Positions 14,978 through 23,400 of a DNA stretch of 31,060 nucleotides are shown here, piece by piece. The translations under genes and the position numbers were made by a program. Source of the DNA: a virus; IMG/VR virus record IMGVR_UViG_3300037427_000179, positions 1-31,060 of that record; one strand, 5' to 3'. The notes beneath the pieces are model-generated. The model did no database searches and had not been told where the DNA came from. It worked only from the letters and a program-made list of their open reading frames with translations. The first letter of the stretch is position 1; the number at the start of each line of letters is the position of its first letter.

Positions 14978-15047
14978 TTGTTTTTCTCCAAGGTTCTGAG
15001 TGTGATAAATCTAACCACTTTTTAAGTAATTTAATTATTCGCTTCAT
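14964..15047 (-). CDS. Possible micro-gene (27 aa)
   Basis: ATG 15047 to TAA 14964 encodes MKRIIKLLKKWLDLSHSEPW plus seven residues. It is strongly basic and amphipathic. It overlaps the next gene by 14 bases. The late-promoter-like CATAAATA directly abuts its ATG, so that promoter could not provide a normal leader for it. It may therefore be non-coding leader of the 49-residue gene. Confidence 0.35.
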   Translation of the reverse strand: MKRIIKLLKKWLDLSHSEPWRKTNGKD

Positions 15048-15337
15048 TATTTATGTGCTTCTTCAGAGCCTCCAACATAATCTATATCGGCATGATAATT
15101 CTCAGATGCACCAATATGGAATGGATTATACCTAGCAGTTGCCATGCGATACATTTTCTCATGCATAGTAACTACTTCTTCAGCAGTCTTCTCAAACTCA
15201 GGAGAAGATTCATGTCTTGATTGATAAGCATCTGCTATCTCTTCTTCTGGTCTTGGATTATCTGTAGCAATTGGCATAGAATCATGTGGGTGAGGTTTAT
15301 GGAACCATTCATCATAGGATATTTCTGGTAGTGACAT
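15047..15337 (-). CDS. Hypothetical protein (96 aa), His/Glu-rich
   Basis: Starts at ATG 15337, overlapping the previous stop by one base, and its TAA overlaps ATG 15047 by one base. It is soluble and acidic with nine histidines, including HKPHPHDS near residues 13-20. The central part (about 45-70) looks helical, with EFEKTAEEVVTMHEKMYRMA. No known motif is seen. Neighbours suggest a shared role with the oxygenase-like proteins, but nothing in the sequence proves it. Confidence 0.8.
   Translation of the reverse strand: MSLPEISYDEWFHKPHPHDSMPIATDNPRPEEEIADAYQSRHESSPEFEKTAEEVVTMHEKMYRMATARYNPFHIGASENYHADIDYVGGSEEAHK
15048..15055 (-). promoter_or_regulatory. CATAAATA motif upstream of the 49-aa gene
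   Basis: Minus strand CATAAATA overlaps the end of the 96-residue gene, 70 bases upstream of ATG 14977. It matches the NATAAATA late motif. Confidence 0.45.
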
Positions 15338-15954
15338 TAGCAGTAGTATAAATTACCTGATATAGAGATCCGATCTTCATCACACTCATAAAAGGGATAC
15401 ACACAATGCTTAAAAGATGATGGAAAGAATAACATCTTACCTTCCATCTCAGGATCCATTAAGTATGGATATGACCTGATCTGACCTGTTGTATCTATGT
15501 ATGCCATCTCAAAATCAGATGCTGAAGCACCTTCCATACCTTTAAGGAAATCAAGATTATGTTGCTCTTTACTTTTCGTTGGTATTTTTAACCATATAAC
15601 AAATGAAAAAACCCCACCATGATCATGAGAGGGATTAAATTCATGCTTCTTTTGATAATTTATCCAAAACCCTTCTAGATCATAGCTTTTTCTTGGTGCT
15701 AAATGATCTTGTTTGTTAAACCCATGTGGATAATTTTTTGCATATTCATTAACACATCCTCGCAATACATTATCTCTAAACCAATTATCCTCGTCTTTAA
15801 GATCAAGACTTTCACTTATATTTCCAGCTAAAGTATCTTTGACAGATACAGATGCTTTATCAGCATACTTCCATAATCTGTCAATGATATCTTTATCCAA
15901 TTCAATTTCCAACCACCCAGTAATGGGTGGAGTTATTGCATTATATCTAAACAT
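15337..15954 (-). CDS. 2OG-Fe(II) oxygenase-like protein (B)
   Basis: A 205-residue protein from ATG 15954. The core motif FNPSHDHGGVFSFVIWLKIP gives H110 and H112. GKMLFFPSSFKHCVYPFYE gives the distal H183, and EDRISISGNLY gives R195, the expected 2-oxoglutarate-binding Arg. The order and spacing fit the double-stranded beta-helix oxygenases. It is clearly different in sequence from protein A at 14245-14844, so the pair is not a recent duplication. Possible substrates include protein residues, nucleic acid bases or small molecules; none is indicated. Confidence 0.85.
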   Translation of the reverse strand: MFRYNAITPPITGWLEIELDKDIIDRLWKYADKASVSVKDTLAGNISESLDLKDEDNWFRDNVLRGCVNEYAKNYPHGFNKQDHLAPRKSYDLEGFWINYQKKHEFNPSHDHGGVFSFVIWLKIPTKSKEQHNLDFLKGMEGASASDFEMAYIDTTGQIRSYPYLMDPEMEGKMLFFPSSFKHCVYPFYECDEDRISISGNLYYC

Positions 15955-15967
15955 TTAAAATGTTTGT

Positions 15968-16234
15968 CTAAAAAGGATTGTTAGGTGCTATTGCTCCAAG
16001 ACCTGCAGATGCTTGTCCTGCTGGTGGTGCTAAATCAGGTGTTCCTATTGGGAGTGCTGATCCACCACCCAATCCACCAGGAAGTCCACTGCCTCCGAGA
16101 ACTGCTTCAATAGCTTGAGATTTAATTCCATCAATGATGGATGCACGATTGACATATAAGTATAGCCCACTACCGACAACGGCAACAGATACAGCAGCAG
16201 ACGCAATAGCAAGTACATTAATAATTTTTTGCAT
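15968..16234 (-). CDS. Small membrane protein with Gly/Pro-rich tail (88 aa)
   Basis: I chose ATG 16234, 4 bases after the previous stop; an upstream TTG at 16276 would overlap that gene. Residues 4-28 form one transmembrane helix or signal anchor (IINVLAIASAAVSVAVVGSG). The rest is low-complexity Gly, Pro, Ala and Leu (LPGGLGGGSALPIGTPDLAP), ending in NNPF. The tail is probably outside the cytoplasm or flexible. No family recognised. It sits beside a two-helix membrane protein. Confidence 0.75.
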   Translation of the reverse strand: MQKIINVLAIASAAVSVAVVGSGLYLYVNRASIIDGIKSQAIEAVLGGSGLPGGLGGGSALPIGTPDLAPPAGQASAGLGAIAPNNPF

Positions 16235-16238
16235 GACT

Positions 16239-16712
16239 TTACATTTTAAAGGTTTCTTTTGTGTCGGATACACCAACTATTTTTAGAGGTGCTTGTTCAA
16301 TCCGAATTGTTTGAGTAGGACCAGCTTTAGCAAGGATTGCCTCAATGTCAGCTGCTGATGCAGGAGGAGGTCCACCATTAGATCCACCACCATTCCCATT
16401 ACCGTTCATCTTCATAGTTCCGTCACCTTTCTTACTAGCAGTCTGAATTCCGAAGCTAGCTAAAACTCCTGTAAAAACTGAAGCTATAAATGTCGGATCT
16501 ATTTTCTGTTGTTCCAATCCTGGAACTGTCACATAGTTAAGGGTCAATATTCCTCCACTCCAGACCAACACGCCAATTCTGACCATCGTTGAGATGATCG
16601 CAGCTTGTTCGTCTGCATCAGGTAGTATAGCATCTTTTGCTTTCTGAAGCAACCCCTTCTTTTCTTCTTTGGGTTCTTCTACTGCTACTTCCTCTTTAAT
16701 TTCTTCTGGCAT
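16239..16712 (-). CDS. Two-helix membrane protein, holin-like candidate (157 aa)
   Basis: ATG 16712. A highly charged N-terminus (Glu/Lys, residues 1-35) leads into two hydrophobic segments at about 38-58 (IISTMVRIGVLVWSGGILTL) and 73-91 (PTFIASVFTGVLASFGIQTA). A short turn links them. A Gly/Asn-rich linker (about 100-115) and a soluble C-terminal part of some 40 residues follow. Two helices with charged ends fit many holins, but the long C-terminus is unusual and no lysozyme gene lies next to it. It follows gp16 by 21 bases. Confidence 0.7.
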   Translation of the reverse strand: MPEEIKEEVAVEEPKEEKKGLLQKAKDAILPDADEQAAIISTMVRIGVLVWSGGILTLNYVTVPGLEQQKIDPTFIASVFTGVLASFGIQTASKKGDGTMKMNGNGNGGGSNGGPPPASAADIEAILAKAGPTQTIRIEQAPLKIVGVSDTKETFKM

Positions 16713-16733
16713 GTATATAAGAGTAACTAGCTC

Positions 16734-17150
16734 TTATTTAGCATCTAGGAACCCTTGCTTTATCATCTTCTGCAACTCTGCAGTGCTACCAGTGAATATC
16801 GCATTATTGGTAACATTGTTTGTAGTCTTATGTTTGGTCTCATCAATCTCCTTAACTTTCTTTTGGAGATCCATTAACTTATCTGCAATATCAGCAGTTG
16901 ATTTTAATACCTGTCCTGCCACTTCAAATGCTCTGGGTGAACCAGACTCATTTGCTACATCCATTATACCATCTAAGGTTTCTTGACCTTTTGATATTAG
17001 AGAATATAATTGAGCACGAGAGTATTCATAATCTTTATCTATATCAATACCCATATCTTTCTTTACTGGAGATTCATTATGGGCATTAAATTTCTGCACA
17101 TAAGAATGCTCTGAAGTTGTATTTAATGCATCATCAATTGGTTTAGACAT
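16734..17150 (-). CDS. 16: Terminase small subunit gp16
   Basis: A 138-residue helical protein, a little shorter than T4 gp16 (164). The core YSRAQLYSLISKGQETLDGI followed by PRAFEVAGQVLKSTADIADK and a coiled-coil (MDLQKKVKEIDETKHK) is the T4-like small terminase pattern. In T4 it forms rings that bind concatemer DNA and stimulate gp17 ATPase. ATG 17150 overlaps the gp15 stop by one base. Its partner gp17 is 3.7 kb downstream instead of adjacent as in T4. Confidence 0.92.
   Translation of the reverse strand: MSKPIDDALNTTSEHSYVQKFNAHNESPVKKDMGIDIDKDYEYSRAQLYSLISKGQETLDGIMDVANESGSPRAFEVAGQVLKSTADIADKLMDLQKKVKEIDETKHKTTNNVTNNAIFTGSTAELQKMIKQGFLDAK
16735..16742 (-). promoter_or_regulatory. GCTAAATA motif at the end of gp16
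   Basis: Minus strand GCTAAATA overlaps the gp16 stop (GCTAAATAA) and lies 22 bases before ATG 16712. Some of the match is forced by the final Ala-Lys-stop codons. Confidence 0.3.
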
Positions 17151-17962
17151 TATACATCCTCCTGTCTAGTTGGACTATACTTCTTGGAATCACCAAACAT
17201 AGTAGTTGTCTCACTGAATCCAAAGTCATCCTCAGGTCCAGCACTAACTGGATCTGGAGTAACAGTATACCTCATCTCACGCTTGGCAGTTTCAGGTTTG
17301 TTATCTGCATAGTAATCAACCTGAACTTTCTTGATAAGACCATCTGTAGTATCAGCAACAGGACCGAATAGATATGTCTTAGCAGTAAATTGGAAGGTGT
17401 ACATCAATACTCTTCTAGTTGAAAAGTCTCCTTCATACTCATCAGTAAAAGATATATTTTCTAGTACAACTGGAATATCTCTTTTCTCTCCAATAGAAGA
17501 AATTAAATCTATTGTAAGATTAAATGCTGGTTGGAAAAATGGAAGTATCTGTTCTACAATCTGTAATGCATCATCATTTAACTTAGTCATTACATTAAGT
17601 TCAAACCCTACATTGTAAGGTACTGGAAGATATACTTTCTTTGCTTTCTTATTAGATGGGTCAGTACTATCAACTGCTTTAAATGTTCTAGTTATACTAC
17701 TCTTTCTACTAGGATCATAAGACATACTAGACATCTCAAATGACATCCTAGGTAATGTAATAGCAACTGCTTTACCTAATTCTTCTTGTTGCTCAAGTTT
17801 TGCTAAAAACTTTTGTTTTGGTCCATATATCAATGGAACCTTAGTTTCACTAATAGTATTACCTTGCCTATCATCATGTTGTATATTAATATCATTAAAC
17901 AATGTACCAAAAGCGATAATTGTTTTTCTTAATATTTCGTGATAAAAATAAGTACCTAACAT
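17150..17962 (-). CDS. 15: Tail sheath stabiliser/terminator gp15
   Basis: A 270-residue protein, nearly the same length as T4 gp15 (272). The start MLGTYFYHEILRKTIIAFGT and the central VYLPVPYNVGFELNVMTKLN, followed by VEQILPFFQPAFNLTI, are characteristic. It forms the hexameric ring that caps the finished tail and joins it to the neck. The C-terminal 40 residues are acidic and variable. It overlaps gp14 by one base at the start (TAATG) and gp16 by one at the end. Confidence 0.96.
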   Translation of the reverse strand: MLGTYFYHEILRKTIIAFGTLFNDINIQHDDRQGNTISETKVPLIYGPKQKFLAKLEQQEELGKAVAITLPRMSFEMSSMSYDPSRKSSITRTFKAVDSTDPSNKKAKKVYLPVPYNVGFELNVMTKLNDDALQIVEQILPFFQPAFNLTIDLISSIGEKRDIPVVLENISFTDEYEGDFSTRRVLMYTFQFTAKTYLFGPVADTTDGLIKKVQVDYYADNKPETAKREMRYTVTPDPVSAGPEDDFGFSETTTMFGDSKKYSPTRQEDV

Positions 17963-19620
17963 TAAACTATACCAAATGGATTACTTTCAGTGAAATCTAG
18001 AAGACTATCTGCTTCTGTTTCAAACTCATCATTCATAAAGAATTCATCACCCTGTGCGTGACTACTTAAATCATCAGAATAAGAGAAGACTTGATACCTA
18101 GCAGAAGATGCAGTTCCAGTAATATATTCACCAGATACGAAATCACCTGTATTTATTGAGATTTGTAATTGTCTAGTAGTTGCATTCCAACTCTTAACAT
18201 ATGCTTCAGAACCAGAAGTAGATCCAACTACTCTTTCGTTCAGATGATATGTTCCAATACCTGTGCTTAATGGAGCACTAATAGAAACAGTTGGAGTTGC
18301 CTCATATCCAGTACCAGCATCTGTTAGATATATTCTAAACATATTAGATCCAGACAAGGTTGCAACAGCAGTTGCTTGTGTCTGACCTGCCTTAGCACCG
18401 ACCATAGCACCAGTACCAACAAAAGTAGTAGTGACAGTACCAGTTCCACCTATAGAAGTACCAATACCAATACTAGATGAACCAATAGATGTTACAATAC
18501 CACCACCAGAAAGTGTTACAGCACCAAGAGACTTGAAGTTAATAGTATGACCAATAGCAATATTTGCCATAGTATTAATTCCAACAATCTCCATCATTCC
18601 AGCAGTTGCAATACCAGTAAATTCATACTGCTTATCAACATACTGAGGATGTTGAATGGTAACTATAGGTGGAGAAACATAGTTAGAACCTGGTTGCTGA
18701 ATTCTAATAGAACAAATACCACTATTTGTTAATGAAGCAGTTGCAGCAGCACCTACACCTGGAGTACCAAATCCAATAGTAGGAGGTTCAACATAAGCAA
18801 AACCTGGATTGGTTATAGCAACATAATCTATAGCAGCAAGTTGACCCTTAGTAGTCGTAATTGCTACAACAGCACCAAGAGATGTTGATACACCTGCAGG
18901 AGATGCTTGCACACTAACAATAGGTGGTGTATTGTATCCAGAACCATCATCATTTAATATAACCTTCTGCATTGCACCTGCTAATGCAAATGTATCAACA
19001 GATGCTTTAGCAGTAGATCCAATACCAGCAAGAGTAACAGTAGTTATCATTCCTTCTTCACTCAATCTCTCATCAATACCAACAACATTGGTATCGATAA
19101 TCTCGTCTTGAAGTTGGAAGAGTTCACATTGAAGTTCGTATGTATAGTTCTTACCCAACTGGAAGAAAGGAGATTCAAATTCTATATGCTTAATTTCAAA
19201 TAATCTTTCTCCTAATGGAAACCAAATTAAATCTCCTTCTTTAGGTCTTGTTCCAAAATCAATATCACCATCTCTAGCACCTTGTAAGTTTGTAGAATTA
19301 AATTGAAATGGTGCAATAAAATCCTCGAATCTTTCTCTTGATATTGTTAAAGTAACTTCATTTTGTAAATTAATACCAAACTTAGTCATAACATCACTAC
19401 CTTTAGCATACCCCTCATAGTTGTTTAAGTATGCTTCAATAATATAATTGTCATTAAATTTTGATGATTGCACTTCACCAAGTACATCATCTGTAGTAAT
19501 TTGTTTCCTTGGGATATAGTAAACATCTATGCCATGAATTGACAAGTGCTCATCTACCAGAGACTGTACTAACCTCTGTTCATCAGGTGAACCGTGTTGG
19601 AAAAAAGGTGATATAGGCAT
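17962..19620 (-). CDS. 14: Neck protein gp14 with large beta-repeat insertion
   Basis: A 552-residue protein, more than twice T4 gp14 (256). Residues 1-185 are the conserved gp14 body (SPFFQHGSPDEQRLVQSLVD; GIDVYYIPRKQ; EGDLIWFPLGERLFEIKHIE). The last 35 residues carry the expected C-terminus with FETEADSLLDFTESNPFGIV. Between them, about residues 186-520, lies a Gly/Thr/Ser-rich beta insertion. It has at least four units of the type G-x-G/N-Y-x-x-P-P-x-V/I, near residues 227, 273, 311 and 437. With gp13 it completes the head-tail connector. The insertion may decorate the neck or act as a collar or whisker element. Confidence 0.93.
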   Translation of the reverse strand: MPISPFFQHGSPDEQRLVQSLVDEHLSIHGIDVYYIPRKQITTDDVLGEVQSSKFNDNYIIEAYLNNYEGYAKGSDVMTKFGINLQNEVTLTISRERFEDFIAPFQFNSTNLQGARDGDIDFGTRPKEGDLIWFPLGERLFEIKHIEFESPFFQLGKNYTYELQCELFQLQDEIIDTNVVGIDERLSEEGMITTVTLAGIGSTAKASVDTFALAGAMQKVILNDDGSGYNTPPIVSVQASPAGVSTSLGAVVAITTTKGQLAAIDYVAITNPGFAYVEPPTIGFGTPGVGAAATASLTNSGICSIRIQQPGSNYVSPPIVTIQHPQYVDKQYEFTGIATAGMMEIVGINTMANIAIGHTINFKSLGAVTLSGGGIVTSIGSSSIGIGTSIGGTGTVTTTFVGTGAMVGAKAGQTQATAVATLSGSNMFRIYLTDAGTGYEATPTVSISAPLSTGIGTYHLNERVVGSTSGSEAYVKSWNATTRQLQISINTGDFVSGEYITGTASSARYQVFSYSDDLSSHAQGDEFFMNDEFETEADSLLDFTESNPFGIV

Positions 19621-19621
19621 C

Positions 19622-20443
19622 TTAACCGATCATATCAAGGACTGGAATTTCGTAAGTAGATAGCATTTTTTCTTCTATCTCTCTTATCTCTAGATCACCA
19701 TCTTCATAAATCTGACGACCATTTAATTCTATACCACCAGGGAGTTTTACTCCTTGGAATTTAATGAGGTTCTGACCCCATTGTTTTTTAATCTTTGCTG
19801 TTAAATATCTCTTCAAGAAAGAATCATTATATACTCCACTATAGTTAGAAGGATCCATAATTCTATAACACTCAATAATTATCCAATGTCCATCAGTTGC
19901 AGAAGCCCAATCAATATCCATATAAAGTCTATTGTTTCTCTTGTTGTATCTAATCTGAGTAGATGTAGTCAATAAGAAATTAATATCTTCTAGATATGTC
20001 TTGGTCATAGAATAATTTAGAAGACCATCATATCCCATATTAAAAGCAACATCATTCAAAAATAACTGATACTTCAAGTTAAACATACCATTGCTAAGTC
20101 CACTACTATCAAATTCCATCACCCTTTCTATACCAAGTATAGAATCTGGAACTGTTAGATAACTTTCATTTTCTTCAAATGTACCTGAAGTTGTTGATGT
20201 ACTAGCAATACCTACAGTAAATCCACCACCTCTTGATCTACCTTTTCTAATATCATTCTGTGTAAGTTGATATTTAAGAACTACTTTCTCAACACCATCA
20301 AAATGTCTCTCATAGAAAAACTGTAGAGAGTCATCCATTAAGTCATCAACTTGCTCATCGGCAACATTAATCTCCAAAATTGGAGCACCTAACTGCCTTA
20401 GACAGTAATCTGATAATGTTGCCCTCGTATTTGGTTTTGCCAT
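19622..20443 (-). CDS. 13: Neck (head completion) protein gp13
   Basis: A 273-residue protein (T4 gp13 has 309). The start DYCLRQLGAPILEINVADEQ with VDDLMDDSLQFFYERHFDGV is the typical cyanophage gp13 N-terminus. A conserved middle part has VPDSILGIERVMEFDSSG. The C-terminal part has KKQWGQNLIKFQGVKLPGGI. It binds the portal after packaging and, with gp14, prepares the head for tail joining. It overlaps the preceding giant gene by one base (TAATG), and gp14 begins one base after it ends. Confidence 0.95.
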   Translation of the reverse strand: MAKPNTRATLSDYCLRQLGAPILEINVADEQVDDLMDDSLQFFYERHFDGVEKVVLKYQLTQNDIRKGRSRGGGFTVGIASTSTTSGTFEENESYLTVPDSILGIERVMEFDSSGLSNGMFNLKYQLFLNDVAFNMGYDGLLNYSMTKTYLEDINFLLTTSTQIRYNKRNNRLYMDIDWASATDGHWIIIECYRIMDPSNYSGVYNDSFLKRYLTAKIKKQWGQNLIKFQGVKLPGGIELNGRQIYEDGDLEIREIEEKMLSTYEIPVLDMIG

Positions 20444-23400
20444 TAGAAGAATCCTCCATCAATTGAGTCTGTCCATGTTGGAACTCCACCAGCGTTTGTG
20501 GTCATCACATAGTTAGAAGTAGTTAGGAATCCAACTGTACTTGCTGTACTTACTAGTCTTCCATCTGCTTCAAAGTAACCCATACCATTTGGACCACTGT
20601 ATCCAATACCAGTGCTTCCACCCTGATCTGAACGATAGTATAAACCATTCTTAAATGTTGCATATCCTACGACATGTACATTGTCTTGAATAGTAACTTG
20701 ACCAACTGCAGAATCTAGAACAAGTTCTCCACTATTAGTTTCAATCTTAGTAGAAGAACTACCAGCACCAATCTTAATGTCGGATATTGTACTTACACCA
20801 GTAATAATAGTGTAGTTGAGTGTACTTACTCCAGTTACATTTAGGTTTCTACCTTGAACTTCATCATAGTATACATCACCAATAACATTTAAGTTACCAG
20901 CAACAAATACATCTTGCTGGAAAGTTGCTATACCAACAAAGGTTGAGAAACCAGCAAAGGTCATCTCAGTAGCAATACCAGTTTGAATCCTAGCATTAGT
21001 GATTGCAAAGTTGGTTGCTAAACCAGCATTGATCTTAGCGTCAACTGCATCAATGTTATTAACATCTACGAAGTTAGCAGTTACTACACCAGCAGTTGCT
21101 GTTATAGAAGATCCAATTGCAATTTCACCCTTATAAACACCATTGTCCTTAACAGTAACAATACCAAGCATCTCTGAACCAGATGCTCTAATGATTAATC
21201 TATCACCAATACCAGAAGCTGCTGTATCAGCATACATCAACTTAATAGTCTTATCATCAACTGTTAAGAAGTCACTGCTACCAGCAGCAGTCTGTACACT
21301 AAAGTAATCACTTCTTATTTGAAGTCTACCGTAAGTTCCATTACCATTAGCATGACGGAATTGAGTATGACCTCTATTGTTAAATGCATCAGTGTCAACA
21401 TGTTCAACCGTTAAGTCATCATTAGTACCAATCCTGACCATTACATTGTCAGGAAGATCTGTATGACTATTAATTCCAAGAGGAGCATTAACAGTTAATG
21501 AACCATCACCAATAGTCTGTCCAACTGTAAATGCAGTAGCAAGACCTGTGGCAATCTTAGCATCAACAACATCTAAATTATTAACATCTGCACTACTGCT
21601 AACTGTTACAACACCTGTAGCATTGATTCTCTCGAATCTAGCAGTGTCTAGAACATCTAATCTATCTCTAACAGTAGCGGTTCCAATACCAATCTTCTGA
21701 CTAGCATCAACACGCATTGCCTCTTCATTATCAGTAGAAAGACGGATAAGTCCATCAGTACCACTGTCAGTAAGAGCAACAGATGTATCACCCTTCTGGA
21801 AAGCATCTAACTGAATAACTGTAGCAGTTAAGATACCTAAGACATTTACATCACCAGTGATGTTGATATCTCCAGCACCAGCAGGGTCAATGTTAATATC
21901 ACCTGTTGTAGATTCAATACTATTTCCAGCAATCTGGATGTTACCGAATGTACCACTTGTAGGTGTAACACTACTGCTATCAGTACCATCTGTAATGGTT
22001 AGATTTGATAGTGCCTGAAGACTGGTTACCTGTTGTGAGAATGATACAGTACCATTTTCTTGGTCAACATAGAATGCCTCACCAACACGGAAGTCTCCCT
22101 TCTGGTCAATACTTACATAAGATATGTCACCGTTATTAACTTCTGTAGTCTCGTTAGCTTGTATTGCTAGGTTAGGGTCATTAGTTATATCTGCACCAGC
22201 ACCAACATGGTTGAAGTTGAGAGCAAATAATCTTAATGCAACACCATCACCATCAGCAATTACACCCTTCTGACCGTACTCAACAGCACAACCAACAGAA
22301 CGCATGTCAGCACCAAACTGACTGTAATCTGCTAGGGTTACCTTAGTAGCAGTTCCAATACCACCACCTGCTTGAACGATTCTTATATCCTGATTACGGA
22401 TTACATCATCAGTACATGTAGTAATACCATTAGCACCATTAAAGTCTAAGAGTAAAACAGTATCCTTATCACCTGTTAACTCAGCAGTAGGAGCAGTGAA
22501 GTTTGATGTGTACTTAGCAACTCCATACTCTACTCTAAAGTCATCTACCCAACCTGTAACAGCATTTGATGTACCGTCAAAGTCAGCACCAATTACTAAA
22601 CCTTTAGATGAACCATAATCTGTAGTATCTGAAGTCTTAATACCTCTTTGAGTACCATCAACAAATAGTCTTGTGTCTGTACCATCTCTTGCGATAGCAT
22701 AGTGCTTCCAAGCACCAGTAGCAATACCAGCACCAGATCCAGTGATGGCAGTGGTTGTACCAACTCTTAGGTCAACTTCACCAGCAGCACGGTAAGCAAG
22801 ACTCAAACCATTAGTATCAGATCCATTTGTTCTTAAGTCGAATAGAGTAGCACTAGAGAGTCCAGTTGTATTTGAGTATGCCCAGAATTCAACCGTAAAG
22901 TCTGTGTTAGTACCAAATCCAAGATCACCACTAGAAGGAACACTGATAGAATCATTAGTACCATCTAACTTAAGTGATGCAGTACCAAACTTCTTAACAG
23001 AGGTGTCTAATTGAGCACCATCATTAAATGTTATTGTCTTAGCAGTTCTGGAATTAAGAACTTCAAATCCAGTTTGCTTACCAGTTACCTCTAAGTAAGT
23101 GCCATCATAGTTGGCAACAATAGCAGTACCTAATCCAGTAGTACCATCAGTATCATAAAGAGTAATTGTATTACCAGTACCAACTGTGGTAATACCAGTC
23201 AATCTCAATCTTGTCTTACCAGCAGATGAAATACCAGTAGTTCCAGATACACCCTTAATCGCTTCAGAAGCAAAATAGGTGAATGCGTTTAGGTACTCTA
23301 CACGAGCACCGTTGGTCATTACAACACCCTGACTGTTAGGAACAATGAATGTAACCTCATTGAACAACATCGCTGCCTCAAGCGATCCTGACGCTAACTC

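Noticed and set aside
15950-15966. AT-rich palindrome near aacatttaaaatgttt
   Set aside because: Short, without a G+C stem or T-run. It looks like chance in an AT-rich gap and includes the start codon of the oxygenase-like gene.
18150-18160. TATTTAT motif (ATAAATA on minus) inside gp14
   Set aside because: Lies deep in coding sequence with no gene start nearby, so it is probably background.
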